Made by a program: the position numbers and the translations under genes
In this document: positions 43,190 through 52,000 of the stretch, piece after piece
Layout: every line of letters begins with the position of its first letter
Numbering within the stretch: position 1 is the stretch's first letter
The notes under the pieces: model-generated
Seen by the model: only the letters and a program-made list of their open reading frames with translations
Databases searched by the model: none
What the model was told of the DNA's origin: nothing
NCBI GenBank assembly: GCA_018710985.1
Contig: DVIV01000030.1
Location: forward strand, 1-64,000
Length of the DNA: 64,000 bases
Reading direction: 5' to 3'
From: Candidatus Limiplasma pullicola
Lineage (GTDB): Bacteria > Bacillota > Clostridia > Christensenellales > Aristaeellaceae

Positions 43190-43226
43190 GCCGCCCTGAT
43201 GGCGGCCGCAGAAAGGCGGGTTTTTT
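43190..43226 (+). promoter_or_regulatory. Alternative hairpins with a U6 tract just before the corA start
   Basis: CCGCC (43191-43195) can pair with GGCGG at 43201-43205, forming the hairpin GCCGCC/GGCGGC, or with GGCGG at 43215-43219, which is followed by TTTTTT (43221-43226) and would act as an intrinsic terminator or cover the weak ribosome binding site. The two pairings exclude each other. Confidence 0.5.
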
Positions 43227-43227
43227 G

Positions 43228-44160
43228 ATGAAGCGGATTTATCTGACGGTGGAGGACCACCTCAACGAAATCAACACCTTTGAAAAGGGCTGCTGGGTCC
43301 ACCTGCAAAACCCTACGCGCGAAGAGATCGACGGCATCAACGCGCGTTTCGCGCTGGACCCGACCTATATCCAGTCCGCGCTGGACGAGGAGGAGAGCGC
43401 CCGCATCGAGCGCGACGGCGACCAGACCCTCATCATCGTGGACATCCCCTATGTGGAGGCCGAGGGCAACGGCTACAGCTACACCACCGTGCCGCTTGGC
43501 ATCATCATGGTGGACGACGTGATCATCACCGTATCCACCCGCGAGTCCACGATCATCACCGACTTCACCGAGGAGCGCATCCGCGGCTTCTGGACGTTCA
43601 AGCGCACCCGCTTCATTCTCCAGCTTCTGCACCGCAACGCCTCGCGCTTCCTGGCTTACCTCAAGCAGATCGATAAGGCCAGCATGTTCGTGCAGACCCG
43701 CCTGGAGGCCAGCATGCGCAATCAGGAGCTGTTGCAGATGATGAAGCTGGAAAAGAGCCTGGTGTATTTCTCCACCAGCCTCAAAGGCAACGAGATGGTG
43801 CTGGAGAAGATGCTGCGCATGGACATGCTGCGCAAGTATCCCGACGACAGCGACCTTCTGGAGGACGTCATCATCGAAAACAAGCAGGCCATGGAGATGT
43901 GCGCCATCTACCGCGACATCATGTCGGGTACCATGGACGCCTTCGCCTCCATCATCTCCAACAACCTCAACGTCGTCATGAAGGTATTGACCAGCCTGAC
44001 GGTGGTTTTGTCCATCCCGACGCTCTTTGCGTCCCTGTGGGGCATGAACGTGGGCGTGCCCTTTGAAAACGCGCCCTTCGGCTTCTGGATGGTGCTGGGC
44101 ATCTCGGTGGTGGCCAGCGTGGCGGCGTTCGTGCTATTGTGGCGCAAGAAGATGTTCTAA
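43228..44160 (+). CDS. CorA-family divalent cation transporter
   Basis: 310 residues. A large soluble N-terminal domain with a long coiled-coil helix, then two C-terminal membrane helices with the pore motif GMN (LWGMNVGVP, near residue 272) and a basic tail (LLWRKKMF). CorA proteins form pentameric Mg2+ or Co2+ channels. The ATG at 43228 follows a U6 tract with only a GGCGGG-type ribosome binding site, unlike the strong sites of most neighbours, which points to control at this site. Followed after 11 bases by the FabG-like gene. Confidence 0.9.
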   Translation: MKRIYLTVEDHLNEINTFEKGCWVHLQNPTREEIDGINARFALDPTYIQSALDEEESARIERDGDQTLIIVDIPYVEAEGNGYSYTTVPLGIIMVDDVIITVSTRESTIITDFTEERIRGFWTFKRTRFILQLLHRNASRFLAYLKQIDKASMFVQTRLEASMRNQELLQMMKLEKSLVYFSTSLKGNEMVLEKMLRMDMLRKYPDDSDLLEDVIIENKQAMEMCAIYRDIMSGTMDAFASIISNNLNVVMKVLTSLTVVLSIPTLFASLWGMNVGVPFENAPFGFWMVLGISVVASVAAFVLLWRKKMF

Positions 44161-44171
44161 GGGGGAATTTT

Positions 44172-44888
44172 GTGCGCACGGCACTGATCACGGGCGGCAG
44201 CCGGGGCATCGGCGCGGCGGCGGTGTGCGCGTTTGCGCGCGCGAGCTTTCGCGCCGCGTTTTTCTATCGGGCGGATGAGGCGGCGGCACAGGCCGTGGCG
44301 CGCGAAACGGGCGCGGCGGCCATCCGCTGCGATGTGAGCGATCCCGAATGCGTGCGTGAGGCGTGCCGGGAGGCCGAGAGGACGCTGGGCCACATCGACG
44401 CGCTGGTGAACAACGCCGGCATCGCCCAGCAGAAGCTCCTGACCGACGTCACCGACGAGGACTGGCGGCGCATGCTGGATGTGAACCTGTCGGGCGCGTT
44501 TTATGTGATCCGCGCGGTGCTGCCCGGCATGATCAGCCGCAAGCACGGCAGCATCGTCAACGTATCCAGCGTCTGGGGACAGGTGGGGGCCAGCTGCGAG
44601 GCGCATTATTCCGCCGCCAAAGCCGGGCTGATCGGACTTACACGCGCGCTGGCCAAGGAGGTCGGCCCCAGCGGCGTGACCGTCAACTGCGTGTGCCCCG
44701 GCGTGATTCAGACGGACATGCTGGGTGGGTTCACCCCCGGCGACCTCAAGGCGCTGGCCGAGGAAACCCCGCTGGGGCGCCTGGGCACGCCGCAGGAGGT
44801 GGCCGCGGCCATTGTGTGGCTGTGCCAGGAGGACGCGGCCTTCGTGACCGGCCAGGTCCTCGGGGTGGGCGGCGGCTTCGGGGCATAA
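44172..44888 (+). CDS. FabG-like short-chain dehydrogenase/reductase
   Basis: 238 residues. ALITGGSRGIG is the nucleotide-binding TGxxxGIG motif, LVNNAGIA the NAG motif, VNVSSVWG carries the catalytic Ser and HYSAAKAG the YxxxK pair. The overall match is to 3-oxoacyl-ACP reductase, but no other fatty-acid gene is nearby, so the substrate is open. The start is GTG at 44172 with AAGGGGG seven bases before it; an in-frame ATG inside the corA gene is unlikely. Confidence 0.88.
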   Translation: MRTALITGGSRGIGAAAVCAFARASFRAAFFYRADEAAAQAVARETGAAAIRCDVSDPECVREACREAERTLGHIDALVNNAGIAQQKLLTDVTDEDWRRMLDVNLSGAFYVIRAVLPGMISRKHGSIVNVSSVWGQVGASCEAHYSAAKAGLIGLTRALAKEVGPSGVTVNCVCPGVIQTDMLGGFTPGDLKALAEETPLGRLGTPQEVAAAIVWLCQEDAAFVTGQVLGVGGGFGA

Positions 44889-44892
44889 AGAA

Positions 44893-44937
44893 CGAGGGCC
44901 TGTACCGGATTTCTCCGGAACAGGCCCTCGTTTTTTT
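44893..44937 (+). terminator. Terminator after the corA operon
   Basis: CGAGGGCCTGT (44893-44903) pairs with ACAGGCCCTCG (44920-44930), with an inner hairpin in the loop, and is followed by seven T residues. Confidence 0.88.
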
Positions 44938-44943
44938 ATTCCT

Positions 44944-46209
44944 TTAGAAGTTGGCCGCCGCTTCGTCCACCCAGCCGCCGCTGTTGGTGGAACCGTCCGT
45001 CCAGCCGGAGCCGCCGTCCGTCCAGCCGCTGCCATTATCGACCCAGCCGGAGCCGCCGTCCGTCCAGCCGCTGCCGTCATCGACCCAGCCGGAACCGCCG
45101 TCCGTCCAACCGCTGCCGTCATCGACCCAGCCGGAGCCGCCGTCCGTCCAGCCGCTGCCGTCATCGACCCAGCCGGAGCCGTCATCATACCAGCCGTCGT
45201 CATCGACCCAGCCGGTGCCGTCGTCGTACCAGCCGTCGTCGTCCACCCAGCCGGAATTGTCAATCCAGCCGATGTCCTCGGCAAAGGTGAAGGAATCCGT
45301 GCTTCCGTCGCTCCAGCTGCCTGTGCTCTGCCCGCCGGCGCGGTTCTGCTCCCACAGGGACAGCTGGCTTTGCAGCTGGGAGGAGGACAGGTCGTAATGG
45401 AAGGCGGGAAGCCCGGCGGGATCATAATCCACCTGCAGGGACAGCACGACCAGCGCGCTGCTCGCCCCGCTCACATCCACCCAGTCGCCCGGCTGATGGC
45501 TGGGCGGCTGCACGCCCGCGGCAAAGTCCGCGCAGTTGGTCACGACCCAAACGCTCTGGCTCTGCACCGTGACATTGGCCTGGCTGTTAAAGGAAACGGA
45601 CACGCACAGGGAGGAACCCTGCATGGAAAGCGTGGCCTGACCGATGACATAGCGGTTGCTGGCGCAGAGATCCACCCCCATGGAGCCCTGGCTGGCCAGC
45701 GTGTTCAAATCCACCATGGTGCCCATCATCCAGTCGCCGTAGAAGGCCACCGACAGGTCGTTGAGCCGCACGCCGTAGGTGCAGGCGTTGTTGGCTACCA
45801 GGCGCGCCTGCTGGTGCATGAAAGGCATGGCGTACACATAGTCGCCGATGGTCAGGGTCACCAGGTAGGGAATGGTGCGGTCCGCCACGTAGGGCAGGTA
45901 GATCACGCCGCTGTCGAAGGTGCCGCTTTGCAGGCCGTAGTCCTTGTCAAAAAGCAGCGTTTGGGAATCCATCTGCACCAGCGTCAGGCGCACCGGGGCC
46001 GCCAGCTCGCTGGAATCGCTGATGTACTTCCTGACCCGCACCCCCTGGGCGCTTGCGGAAAGATATTGCGCCACATATTCGTCGCTGTTCAGACAGCTCA
46101 TATCCAGCGCGTCCACGTCGATGGTGAAGCAGTCCTCCGCCAGGGACGGCACGGACGCCCATACCAGCAGCGCGCACAGCGCCAGGCAAAGCCACATGCG
46201 TTTCTTCAT
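44944..46209 (-). CDS. Secreted protein with C-terminal Trp-rich GW tandem repeats
   Basis: 421 residues. Signal peptide with cleavage near SLA|ED. Residues about 25-310 form a secreted domain of unknown family, rich in beta strands. The last about 110 residues are 15 copies of a seven-residue unit GSGW(V/T/Y)D(D/G), arranged as 14-residue pairs, ending GGWVDEAAANF. These are not the SH3-type GW modules of Listeria. High Trp/Asp/Gly content suggests a carbohydrate- or wall-binding tail, or Ca2+ binding by Asp. AAAGGAG precedes the ATG. Divergent from the peptidoglycan-binding protein gene. Confidence 0.75.
   Translation of the reverse strand: MKKRMWLCLALCALLVWASVPSLAEDCFTIDVDALDMSCLNSDEYVAQYLSASAQGVRVRKYISDSSELAAPVRLTLVQMDSQTLLFDKDYGLQSGTFDSGVIYLPYVADRTIPYLVTLTIGDYVYAMPFMHQQARLVANNACTYGVRLNDLSVAFYGDWMMGTMVDLNTLASQGSMGVDLCASNRYVIGQATLSMQGSSLCVSVSFNSQANVTVQSQSVWVVTNCADFAAGVQPPSHQPGDWVDVSGASSALVVLSLQVDYDPAGLPAFHYDLSSSQLQSQLSLWEQNRAGGQSTGSWSDGSTDSFTFAEDIGWIDNSGWVDDDGWYDDGTGWVDDDGWYDDGSGWVDDGSGWTDGGSGWVDDGSGWTDGGSGWVDDGSGWTDGGSGWVDNGSGWTDGGSGWTDGSTNSGGWVDEAAANF
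44990..45270 (-). repeat. In-frame tandem repeat, 42-base unit
   Basis: DNA encoding the Trp-rich tail: about four near-identical 42-base units (two heptapeptides each) followed by more diverged units. The near identity at DNA level suggests recent expansion by slippage or unequal recombination. Confidence 0.8.
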
Positions 46210-46361
46210 GGATGGTATCTCCTTTGATGATGGGCACTGCAGGCACCCATCCACTGATCCCAACGATTTAGTTTACCATTTTCATGCATCAAATTTGCTT
46301 CGATTTTTTGAAAACACGATACAAAAATACGACTTTTTCGTAACAAAACCGTAATATAGCA

Positions 46362-46390
46362 TTTACTTTTTGGAAAAGCTTTGTTATACT
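46362..46390 (+). promoter_or_regulatory. Promoter of the peptidoglycan-binding protein gene
   Basis: TTTACT (46362-46367), 17 bases, TATACT (46385-46390). The divergent 46210-46361 stretch is AT-rich; TAAACT near 46270 may be a leftward -10 but lacks a -35. Confidence 0.7.
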
Positions 46391-46454
46391 TGAAACGCGG
46401 TCCGCTCTGGCGGGCTTTATCACAAACCGCATTGACCCAAGGAGGAACCGGATC

Positions 46455-48050
46455 ATGAAAGCTTCTCTGCGCGCGCTGTCCTTTCGCATGCTTGCGCTTG
46501 CGCTGATCCTGACGTTGCTGGCCGCGCCCGCGGCGCTGGCAGCCACCAAATATACCACGCTGGAATTTGGATCGCGCGGATCGGATGTGCTGAAGCTGCA
46601 AAAGGCGCTTTTGGAACTGGGCTTCAACCCCAATGGAACGGACGGGAAATTTGGCCGCGGCACGGAAACGGCCGTGAAGGCGTATCAGGCCGCCAGAGGG
46701 CTGGAAGTGGACGGCAAGGCGGGCACCAAAACCCTGACCATGCTTTACGGGGAAACGGATGGCGGGGATGGCTCGATCACCGTACCGGTGACCACCAATC
46801 CCAACACCCTCAAGTACGGCGACAGCGGCAGCCGCGTGACGGAGCTGCAAACCGCCCTGGTCAAGCTGGGCTACAACACCAATGGCGTGGACGGCCGCTT
46901 CGGCGCAGGCACGCAGCGCGCGGTGATTTCCTTTCAGAAAGATAACGGCCTGGAGGCCGATGGTCTTGCAGGTACCAAAACTTTGGAGCTTCTTTATAAG
47001 AAAGCGGACGGGTCCAGCTCCTCTTCCGGCTCTTCTTCCTCCTCCTCTTCCGGCCTGACGCGCACGCTGCGCAGGGGCTATACGGGCGATGATGTCGTCA
47101 CCGTCCAGCAGCGCCTCAAGGAGCTGGGCTACTATACCGGCAGCATCGACGGCGTGTACGGCAGCGGCTCCATTGCCGCGGCCACCGCGTTTCAGAAAAA
47201 CAACGGCCTCAAGGTGGACGGGTTGACGGGCCAGAGCACCTACGCCGCGCTGTTCTCCAGCTCGGCCGTGGCGGCGGGTTCGTCCAGCTCCTCCGGCTCC
47301 TCCAGCTCTTCCGGCGCCTATGTCAAGCTGCAGTCCGGCGACAAGGGCACGGAGGTGAAAAAGCTGCAGCAGGCCCTCAAGGATTTGGGCTATGACGTCA
47401 GCGCCGACGGCACCTACGGTCCCATCACCGTGGCGGCGGTCATCGCCTTCCAGAAGCTCAACGGCCTGGACGACGACGGCATAGCCGGCGCCAAGACGCA
47501 GACGGTGCTCTACAGCGGCAACGCCAAGCGCTACGATTCCTCCAGCGGCTCTTCCGGCTCCTCCTCCGGCGGGTCGTCGTCGGGCAGCACGGGAACGACC
47601 GTCGCTCCCAACGGCGCGACCATCCAGCTGCTGCACTGGTTTGACGACGTCAAGCCCACCCTCAAGAACGGGCAGAACCTGATCGCTTATGACCCCGATA
47701 CCGGCATCAGCTGGACGCTGCGCATCATGAGCCGCGGCAACCATGCCGACGTGGAGCCGCTCACCGCGGCGGATACGGCGGCCATGTTCCAGGCCTTTGG
47801 CAACAAGGAAAGCTGGGGTCCCAAGGTCGTCTACATCAAGCTGCCGGACGGTCGGTGGTCCATCGCTTCCACACATAACGTGGCGCATGGCAGCCAGACC
47901 ATTTCGGACAATAATTTCGACGGACAAAACTGCGTGCATTTCCTGCGCGACATGGACGAATGCAAGCAGAACGACCCGGACTACGGCGTGCAGAATCAGG
48001 AGGCCATCCGCAAGGCGTGGAAAGAACTGACGGGCATCACCGTGAACTGA
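46455..48050 (+). CDS. Secreted protein with four peptidoglycan-binding domains
   Basis: 531 residues. Signal peptide ends near ALA|AT. Four PG_binding_1 domains follow (each with L-x-x-G-x-x-G-x-x-V-x-x-L-Q and a G-x-x-D-G-x-F/Y-G core), at about 32-98, 110-178, 198-270 and 290-355, separated by serine/glycine linkers. The C-terminal domain of about 150 residues starts near IQLLHWFDDVKPTLK and holds GISWTLRIMSRGNHADVEP, HNVAHGSQTI and NFDGQNCVHFLRD. The conserved His/Asp/Cys pattern suggests a catalytic or L,D-transpeptidase-like unit, but it is not one I recognise firmly. GGAGG precedes the ATG. Confidence 0.85.
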   Translation: MKASLRALSFRMLALALILTLLAAPAALAATKYTTLEFGSRGSDVLKLQKALLELGFNPNGTDGKFGRGTETAVKAYQAARGLEVDGKAGTKTLTMLYGETDGGDGSITVPVTTNPNTLKYGDSGSRVTELQTALVKLGYNTNGVDGRFGAGTQRAVISFQKDNGLEADGLAGTKTLELLYKKADGSSSSSGSSSSSSSGLTRTLRRGYTGDDVVTVQQRLKELGYYTGSIDGVYGSGSIAAATAFQKNNGLKVDGLTGQSTYAALFSSSAVAAGSSSSSGSSSSSGAYVKLQSGDKGTEVKKLQQALKDLGYDVSADGTYGPITVAAVIAFQKLNGLDDDGIAGAKTQTVLYSGNAKRYDSSSGSSGSSSGGSSSGSTGTTVAPNGATIQLLHWFDDVKPTLKNGQNLIAYDPDTGISWTLRIMSRGNHADVEPLTAADTAAMFQAFGNKESWGPKVVYIKLPDGRWSIASTHNVAHGSQTISDNNFDGQNCVHFLRDMDECKQNDPDYGVQNQEAIRKAWKELTGITVN

Positions 48051-48053
48051 CGC

Positions 48054-48085
48054 AAAAAAGCGGAGAGGAGCCCTTCCTCTCCGCT
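48054..48085 (-). terminator. Terminator of the DUF1540 gene, shared with the gene before it
   Basis: AGCGGAGAGGA and TCCTCTCCGCT (48059-48069, 48075-48085) form an 11-base-pair stem; on the minus strand it is followed by five T residues (48058-48054). It also lies just after the stop of the rightward gene. Confidence 0.8.
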
Positions 48086-48104
48086 GTTGCGTTTCCGGGG
48101 TTTC

Positions 48105-48272
48105 TTACCGGGCATGGTAGCTGGCGCATTCGCTTTCGTCGCAGGTGCCAGTATGGCAGTTGCAGCGGGGCGCTACCTTGATGACGTCCAGCTCGCACAT
48201 GCCGTCGTTGGTGTGGTGCCTGCAGCTGTTCACATCGCACTGGATGCTCTGGTTTTTGTTGGGAAACGACAT
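48105..48272 (-). CDS. DUF1540 protein, 55 residues, cysteine-rich
   Basis: The peptide begins MSFPNKNQSIQCDVNSCRHH and continues TNDGMCELDVIKVAPRCNCH, ending ESECASYHAR. The spacing C-x-V-x-x-C-x-x-x ... C-x-L-x-x-I-x-V ... C is the DUF1540 pattern, found as one or two small proteins in many spore-forming Clostridia. GGGAGG precedes the ATG. The promoter upstream (48304-48333) fits sigma-G, pointing to expression in the forespore. The cysteines could bind a metal. Function unknown. Confidence 0.9.
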   Translation of the reverse strand: MSFPNKNQSIQCDVNSCRHHTNDGMCELDVIKVAPRCNCHTGTCDESECASYHAR

Positions 48273-48303
48273 TTCGCTCACCTCCCCGTTTCGTTGATGG
48301 CTT

Positions 48304-48333
48304 CAGTATGCGCATTCGAGAGTCGGCGTATGC
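48304..48333 (-). promoter_or_regulatory. Sigma-G/F-type (forespore) promoter of the DUF1540 gene
   Basis: Minus strand GCATA (48333-48329), 18 bases, CATACTG (48310-48304). Only the last base differs from GHATR-N18-CATNHTA. The start codon is 32 bases past the -10. Confidence 0.68.
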
Positions 48334-48358
48334 GTCTGTCGACGCGAAAGACAAGTTG

Positions 48359-48367
48359 TGCTATACT
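48359..48367 (+). promoter_or_regulatory. Extended -10 promoter of queT
   Basis: TGCTATACT at 48359-48367. Transcription would begin near 48373, giving a leader of about 47 bases. The nine-base word ATACTTACA occurs here (48363) and again at 48398 in the leader. Confidence 0.6.
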
Positions 48368-48375
48368 TACACCTT

Positions 48376-48412
48376 GGTGTGATCCTCGCAGCACGCCATA
48401 CTTACAGGAGGA
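48376..48412 (+). promoter_or_regulatory. Candidate preQ1-type pseudoknot in the queT leader
   Basis: GGTGTG (48376-48381) pairs with CACGCC (48392-48397). The ten-base loop ATCCTCGCAG contains TCCTC (48383-48387), complementary to GAGGA (48408-48412) of the ribosome binding site, so an H-type pseudoknot would hide the site. This is the topology of preQ1 class I riboswitches, and queT encodes the expected transporter, but the A-rich tail of class I is missing. Confidence 0.5.
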
Positions 48413-48419
48413 ATGACGA

Positions 48420-48917
48420 ATGCACAGCTTGTTTACCCGCCGCAATACGAAAAATCTTTGTCTGTCCGCTTTGATCGCCGCGCTGTATGCGGCGCTGACG
48501 CTGGCGTTTCAGCCCATCAGCTACGGCGCGGTGCAGTTTCGCATTTCGGAGGCCCTGACGCTTTTGCCCGTGCTCTTTCCCCAGGCGGTGCCCGGCCTTA
48601 CGCTGGGCTGCCTGATCAGCAATCTGTTCAATCCCATGGGCGCCACGGTATATGATGTGGTGTTCGGCACGCTGGCCACCATGATCGCCGCCCTGCTCAC
48701 CTGGCGCATGCGGGCCAGCGTCTGGCTCAGGGCGCTGCCGCCGGTTTTGTGCAACGCGGTCATCGTGGGGCTGGTGCTGACCTATGCCTACGGCATCGAC
48801 ATGCTGTGGCTGAACATGCTCACCGTGGGACTGGGCGAAGCGGTTGTGTGCTACCTGCTGGGCGTGCCGATGGTCAAGCTGCTTGCCAGGCGGGACCTCA
48901 GCCGCTGGCAGGCCTAA
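48420..48917 (+). CDS. queT: QueT-family queuosine precursor transporter
   Basis: 165 residues, about five membrane helices. LAFQPISYGAVQFRISEALTLLPVLFP and GCLISNLFNPMGATVYDVVFGTLATM are signatures of QueT (DUF988), the S component of an energy-coupling factor importer for preQ1/preQ0. Bacteria with QueT salvage queuine precursors instead of making them. GGAGG lies eight bases before the ATG at 48420; an out-of-frame ATG at 48413 overlaps the site. Confidence 0.9.
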   Translation: MHSLFTRRNTKNLCLSALIAALYAALTLAFQPISYGAVQFRISEALTLLPVLFPQAVPGLTLGCLISNLFNPMGATVYDVVFGTLATMIAALLTWRMRASVWLRALPPVLCNAVIVGLVLTYAYGIDMLWLNMLTVGLGEAVVCYLLGVPMVKLLARRDLSRWQA

Positions 48918-49016
48918 AGATTTGGAAACGTGGATGATAATGCCATGGCAATTCGTTCTATGTCATCGGAGGCGCTTTTTGCGCCTAACCCACGCGTTTG
49001 AAGAAGGAGGATGAGC

Positions 49017-52000
49017 ATGCGTACCGTCAAGAAGCGGCATATGCGTATCGCCTGCCTATGCCTGTGCGCGTGCCTGTGCGCCCTGCCGCTGCTGGAAGCG
49101 GCGGCCGGGGATACGGCAGCGCCTCTGCCCACACCAACCCCGCTGCCTGCGGGGGATCTTGTAACCCAATCGGAAAGCGGTGCCTCCGGGACGGGAACCC
49201 CTGCGGACCCGTCCGTGTCCACCCCGGAGCCTTCCGTTACGCCTACCGTGACACCCACGGAGGTCCCGCAGACATCCGAGGAGCCTGCACCCACACCGGT
49301 TTCGGAAACGACCGCGGTGCCTGCGGATACGCCGAAACCGACGGCATCCGATGCGCCCGGCACGAGTCCGGAGGTGTCCGCGACGCCCACGGTGAGCCCG
49401 ACGGCGTCCGCGCTGCCCACCGTTGTTCCGGCGCCCACGCCAGAGGCAGACACGCCTCCCGCCATCACGGTGCCGCCCGCGGAGGGCGGCGACCCGGTCT
49501 GGGACGAAAGCCAGTGCGACCATATGAACGAGCACTGCGAGCGCGCGCCCAAATGCACCGTGCCGGGCTGCCGGCATATCGGCGTCAACGAGGCGGGCGA
49601 CGTGGTGGCGCTCTGCGGCCTGGGCCAGTGGCTGATGGAGGTGGGATCGGACACGACGGACGGCGTTATGACGCTGGCCGCGACCGCGCCCATTGAGATG
49701 GAGCTGGTGGACGGCGAGAACATCCTCTACCGAAGCGGCAGCTATCACCTGACCGGCGGCGGGGAGAACGCCACGCTCTATATCCGTGACAACATGGTCC
49801 TGTCCATCGAGCTGGACGGGGTACAGCTCCTTACCCTGCGCGTGTCGCAGAAGTCCGTGGTCACCATCGGCTTCCAGGGCTTCACCACCATCCAGACCCT
49901 CACCGCGCCGGACGCGGCCGTCAAGCTGAGCGGCTCCGGCTGCCTCACGGTAGCCAACAACCTCAACTACGGCGTGCTCAATGTGGAGCGCGGCAACGTG
50001 CGCCTGCCCTCCGGCGCGTCCAGCGACAACGGTCGCCGGCCGGTCGTCTTTGACGCCCCCGGCGCGGAACAGGCCTACGTGGACGGCAAGTTTTTCACCT
50101 ACGTCAAAACCGGCTCCGACGGGAAGGTTACGCTGTGGCTGCCCGTTCTCGGAGAAGGCGCAAGCTATTGGGGCCGCATGAACGGCAATACGCTGGAAGT
50201 CAGCTCTTTGGCCGAGCCGCCCGCCGAGGGCGACAAGGTGGATTTGAGCGTGACAGATCCCTTCACGGCAGAAGAAGGAAAAAGCTACACCCTTTACGCC
50301 TCTGACCCCGCCAAGCAGGGCCGCCTCATCAACGGCGCGGCGGGGGCTTCCTTCACGCTGGCGGGCGTGGGCGCGGAGGGGTCCGTGCCCACCTTTCAGG
50401 GGGACGGGGGAACGCTGTACGTGAGCGGCACCTCCTATCTTGCCGAGCTGTCCGGCCCGTACGCCCTCTCCGGCACGGGCCGCCTGCATGTAGGTACGCT
50501 CTCCGCCCCGAACCTGACGGCGCAGGGCGGGCTGACCATCCGCGCGGATACGGGCGATGCGCCCACGGCATGGACCAAGGTGCCGGTATCCAGCGGCGAG
50601 ATGACGCTGGATCTGACGGCGGAATACAATGGAGCCGCCGTGCCGGCGCTGTTTTTTGGCACGGACCCGCAAACGGTCTACGCGCCGCTGCCCGCCGCGG
50701 CAACCGGCTACCACTATGAGGGTACGGTGAAGGGCGGCAAGCTGCTTGTGGAAGCCGTGGAAAACGAACAGGGCGAGCTGATCAATCTGGACGCGTCCGG
50801 CCATACCTTTAACGCTGCCGGCAACTACCGCGTCGTCAGCGAGGGAGGCACCTCCGGCCAAATCGTCGTGGCGGACGGGGTGAGCGTCAAGCTCACGCTG
50901 GCCGGAACTTTCACCAGCGGCGATCTGCGCATCGGCGCGGACGCTTCGGTTACGCTCGTGCTGCAGGGCGCCAATGCCGTGGGGCCGGTGGTGGTGGGCG
51001 ACGGCGCGACCCTGTCGCTGAGCGGCACGGGCGCGCTGGACGCGGCCAGCATTTCCGGCGGCGGCACCGTCAGCATTGCCGAAACCACCAACCTCAGCCT
51101 CTCCAGCGGCACGGCGCTGCCCGGCAGCGCCCTCCAGCCCACCGTGATCGCCGTGACCGACGATCAGAACGCGCCCATGGCGCGCGCGCAAATCGTGCTC
51201 AAGCTGGGAAATCAGGAGCCCTTCAACGTCACCACCGGCAGAAACGGAACCGTTACCCTCTGGCGCGCTCAGGCGCTGAGCGGCACGGACGTGGTGGTGC
51301 TCAGCGATCAGGACACCTACGCCGCCGTCATCAACGGCGGCACGGCCAGCCCCGACGCGCTGCCCGTCATCCGCAACGTCAGGGCCGCCCCCTACGGCTC
51401 CATCACCTTTGAAACCGATACGGGAAACACGCTGGGCGTGCAGTACATCGTGTCGGACAAGGAGGAGGAGATGGCCGATACCTGGGAGCCCACGGCGGGT
51501 GTGGTCCTTATGCGGGGCGGGGAATGCACCATTCCCGGCCTTAAGGACGGCGATGTGGTCACCTTCCGCGCCTTTGCCTGCGCGCAGGCCGGCGTCACCC
51601 TTTCGGGAGATACCGCCTCCGCCTTCGCCTTCAGCGAAAAGGTGGTCTTTACCGTCCGGGAGGAGCGCCAGCCGCTGGTCATCGCCGATCAGGAGCGCAC
51701 CTACAACGGCAAGGCCTTTCAGCTGAGCAAAAAGCTCTACCCTGAGAGCGCCTCGGTCAGCTATTTTCAGGACGGCGAGCTTCTCAAAAGCGCCCCCGTC
51801 AAGGTGGGCGAGTACATCGCCCGGGTCACCGTGCCCGCCGGGGACGCGCAGTATTTGCCGGGCAGCTACGATGTGCGCATGACCATCAAGCGCATCGTGG
51901 TGCTGATCTATCCCGAAGCCGCCAGCAAGCAGAAGGGCCAGGACGATCCGGAATTCTTCTATGAGTATGACGAAAGTGTCATGCTGGAGGACGACGAGGT

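Noticed and set aside
43007..43228. M-box (ykoK) Mg2+ riboswitch in the corA leader
   Set aside because: I looked for the conserved GGUGAGGCUCC and ACGCUGCUGCCC elements; only a faint match (CACAGGCTCC) exists, so the class is not supported.
44990..45270. Direct repeats suggesting a CRISPR array
   Set aside because: The units are contiguous multiples of seven codons and stay in frame in a secreted protein; there are no spacers and no cas genes.
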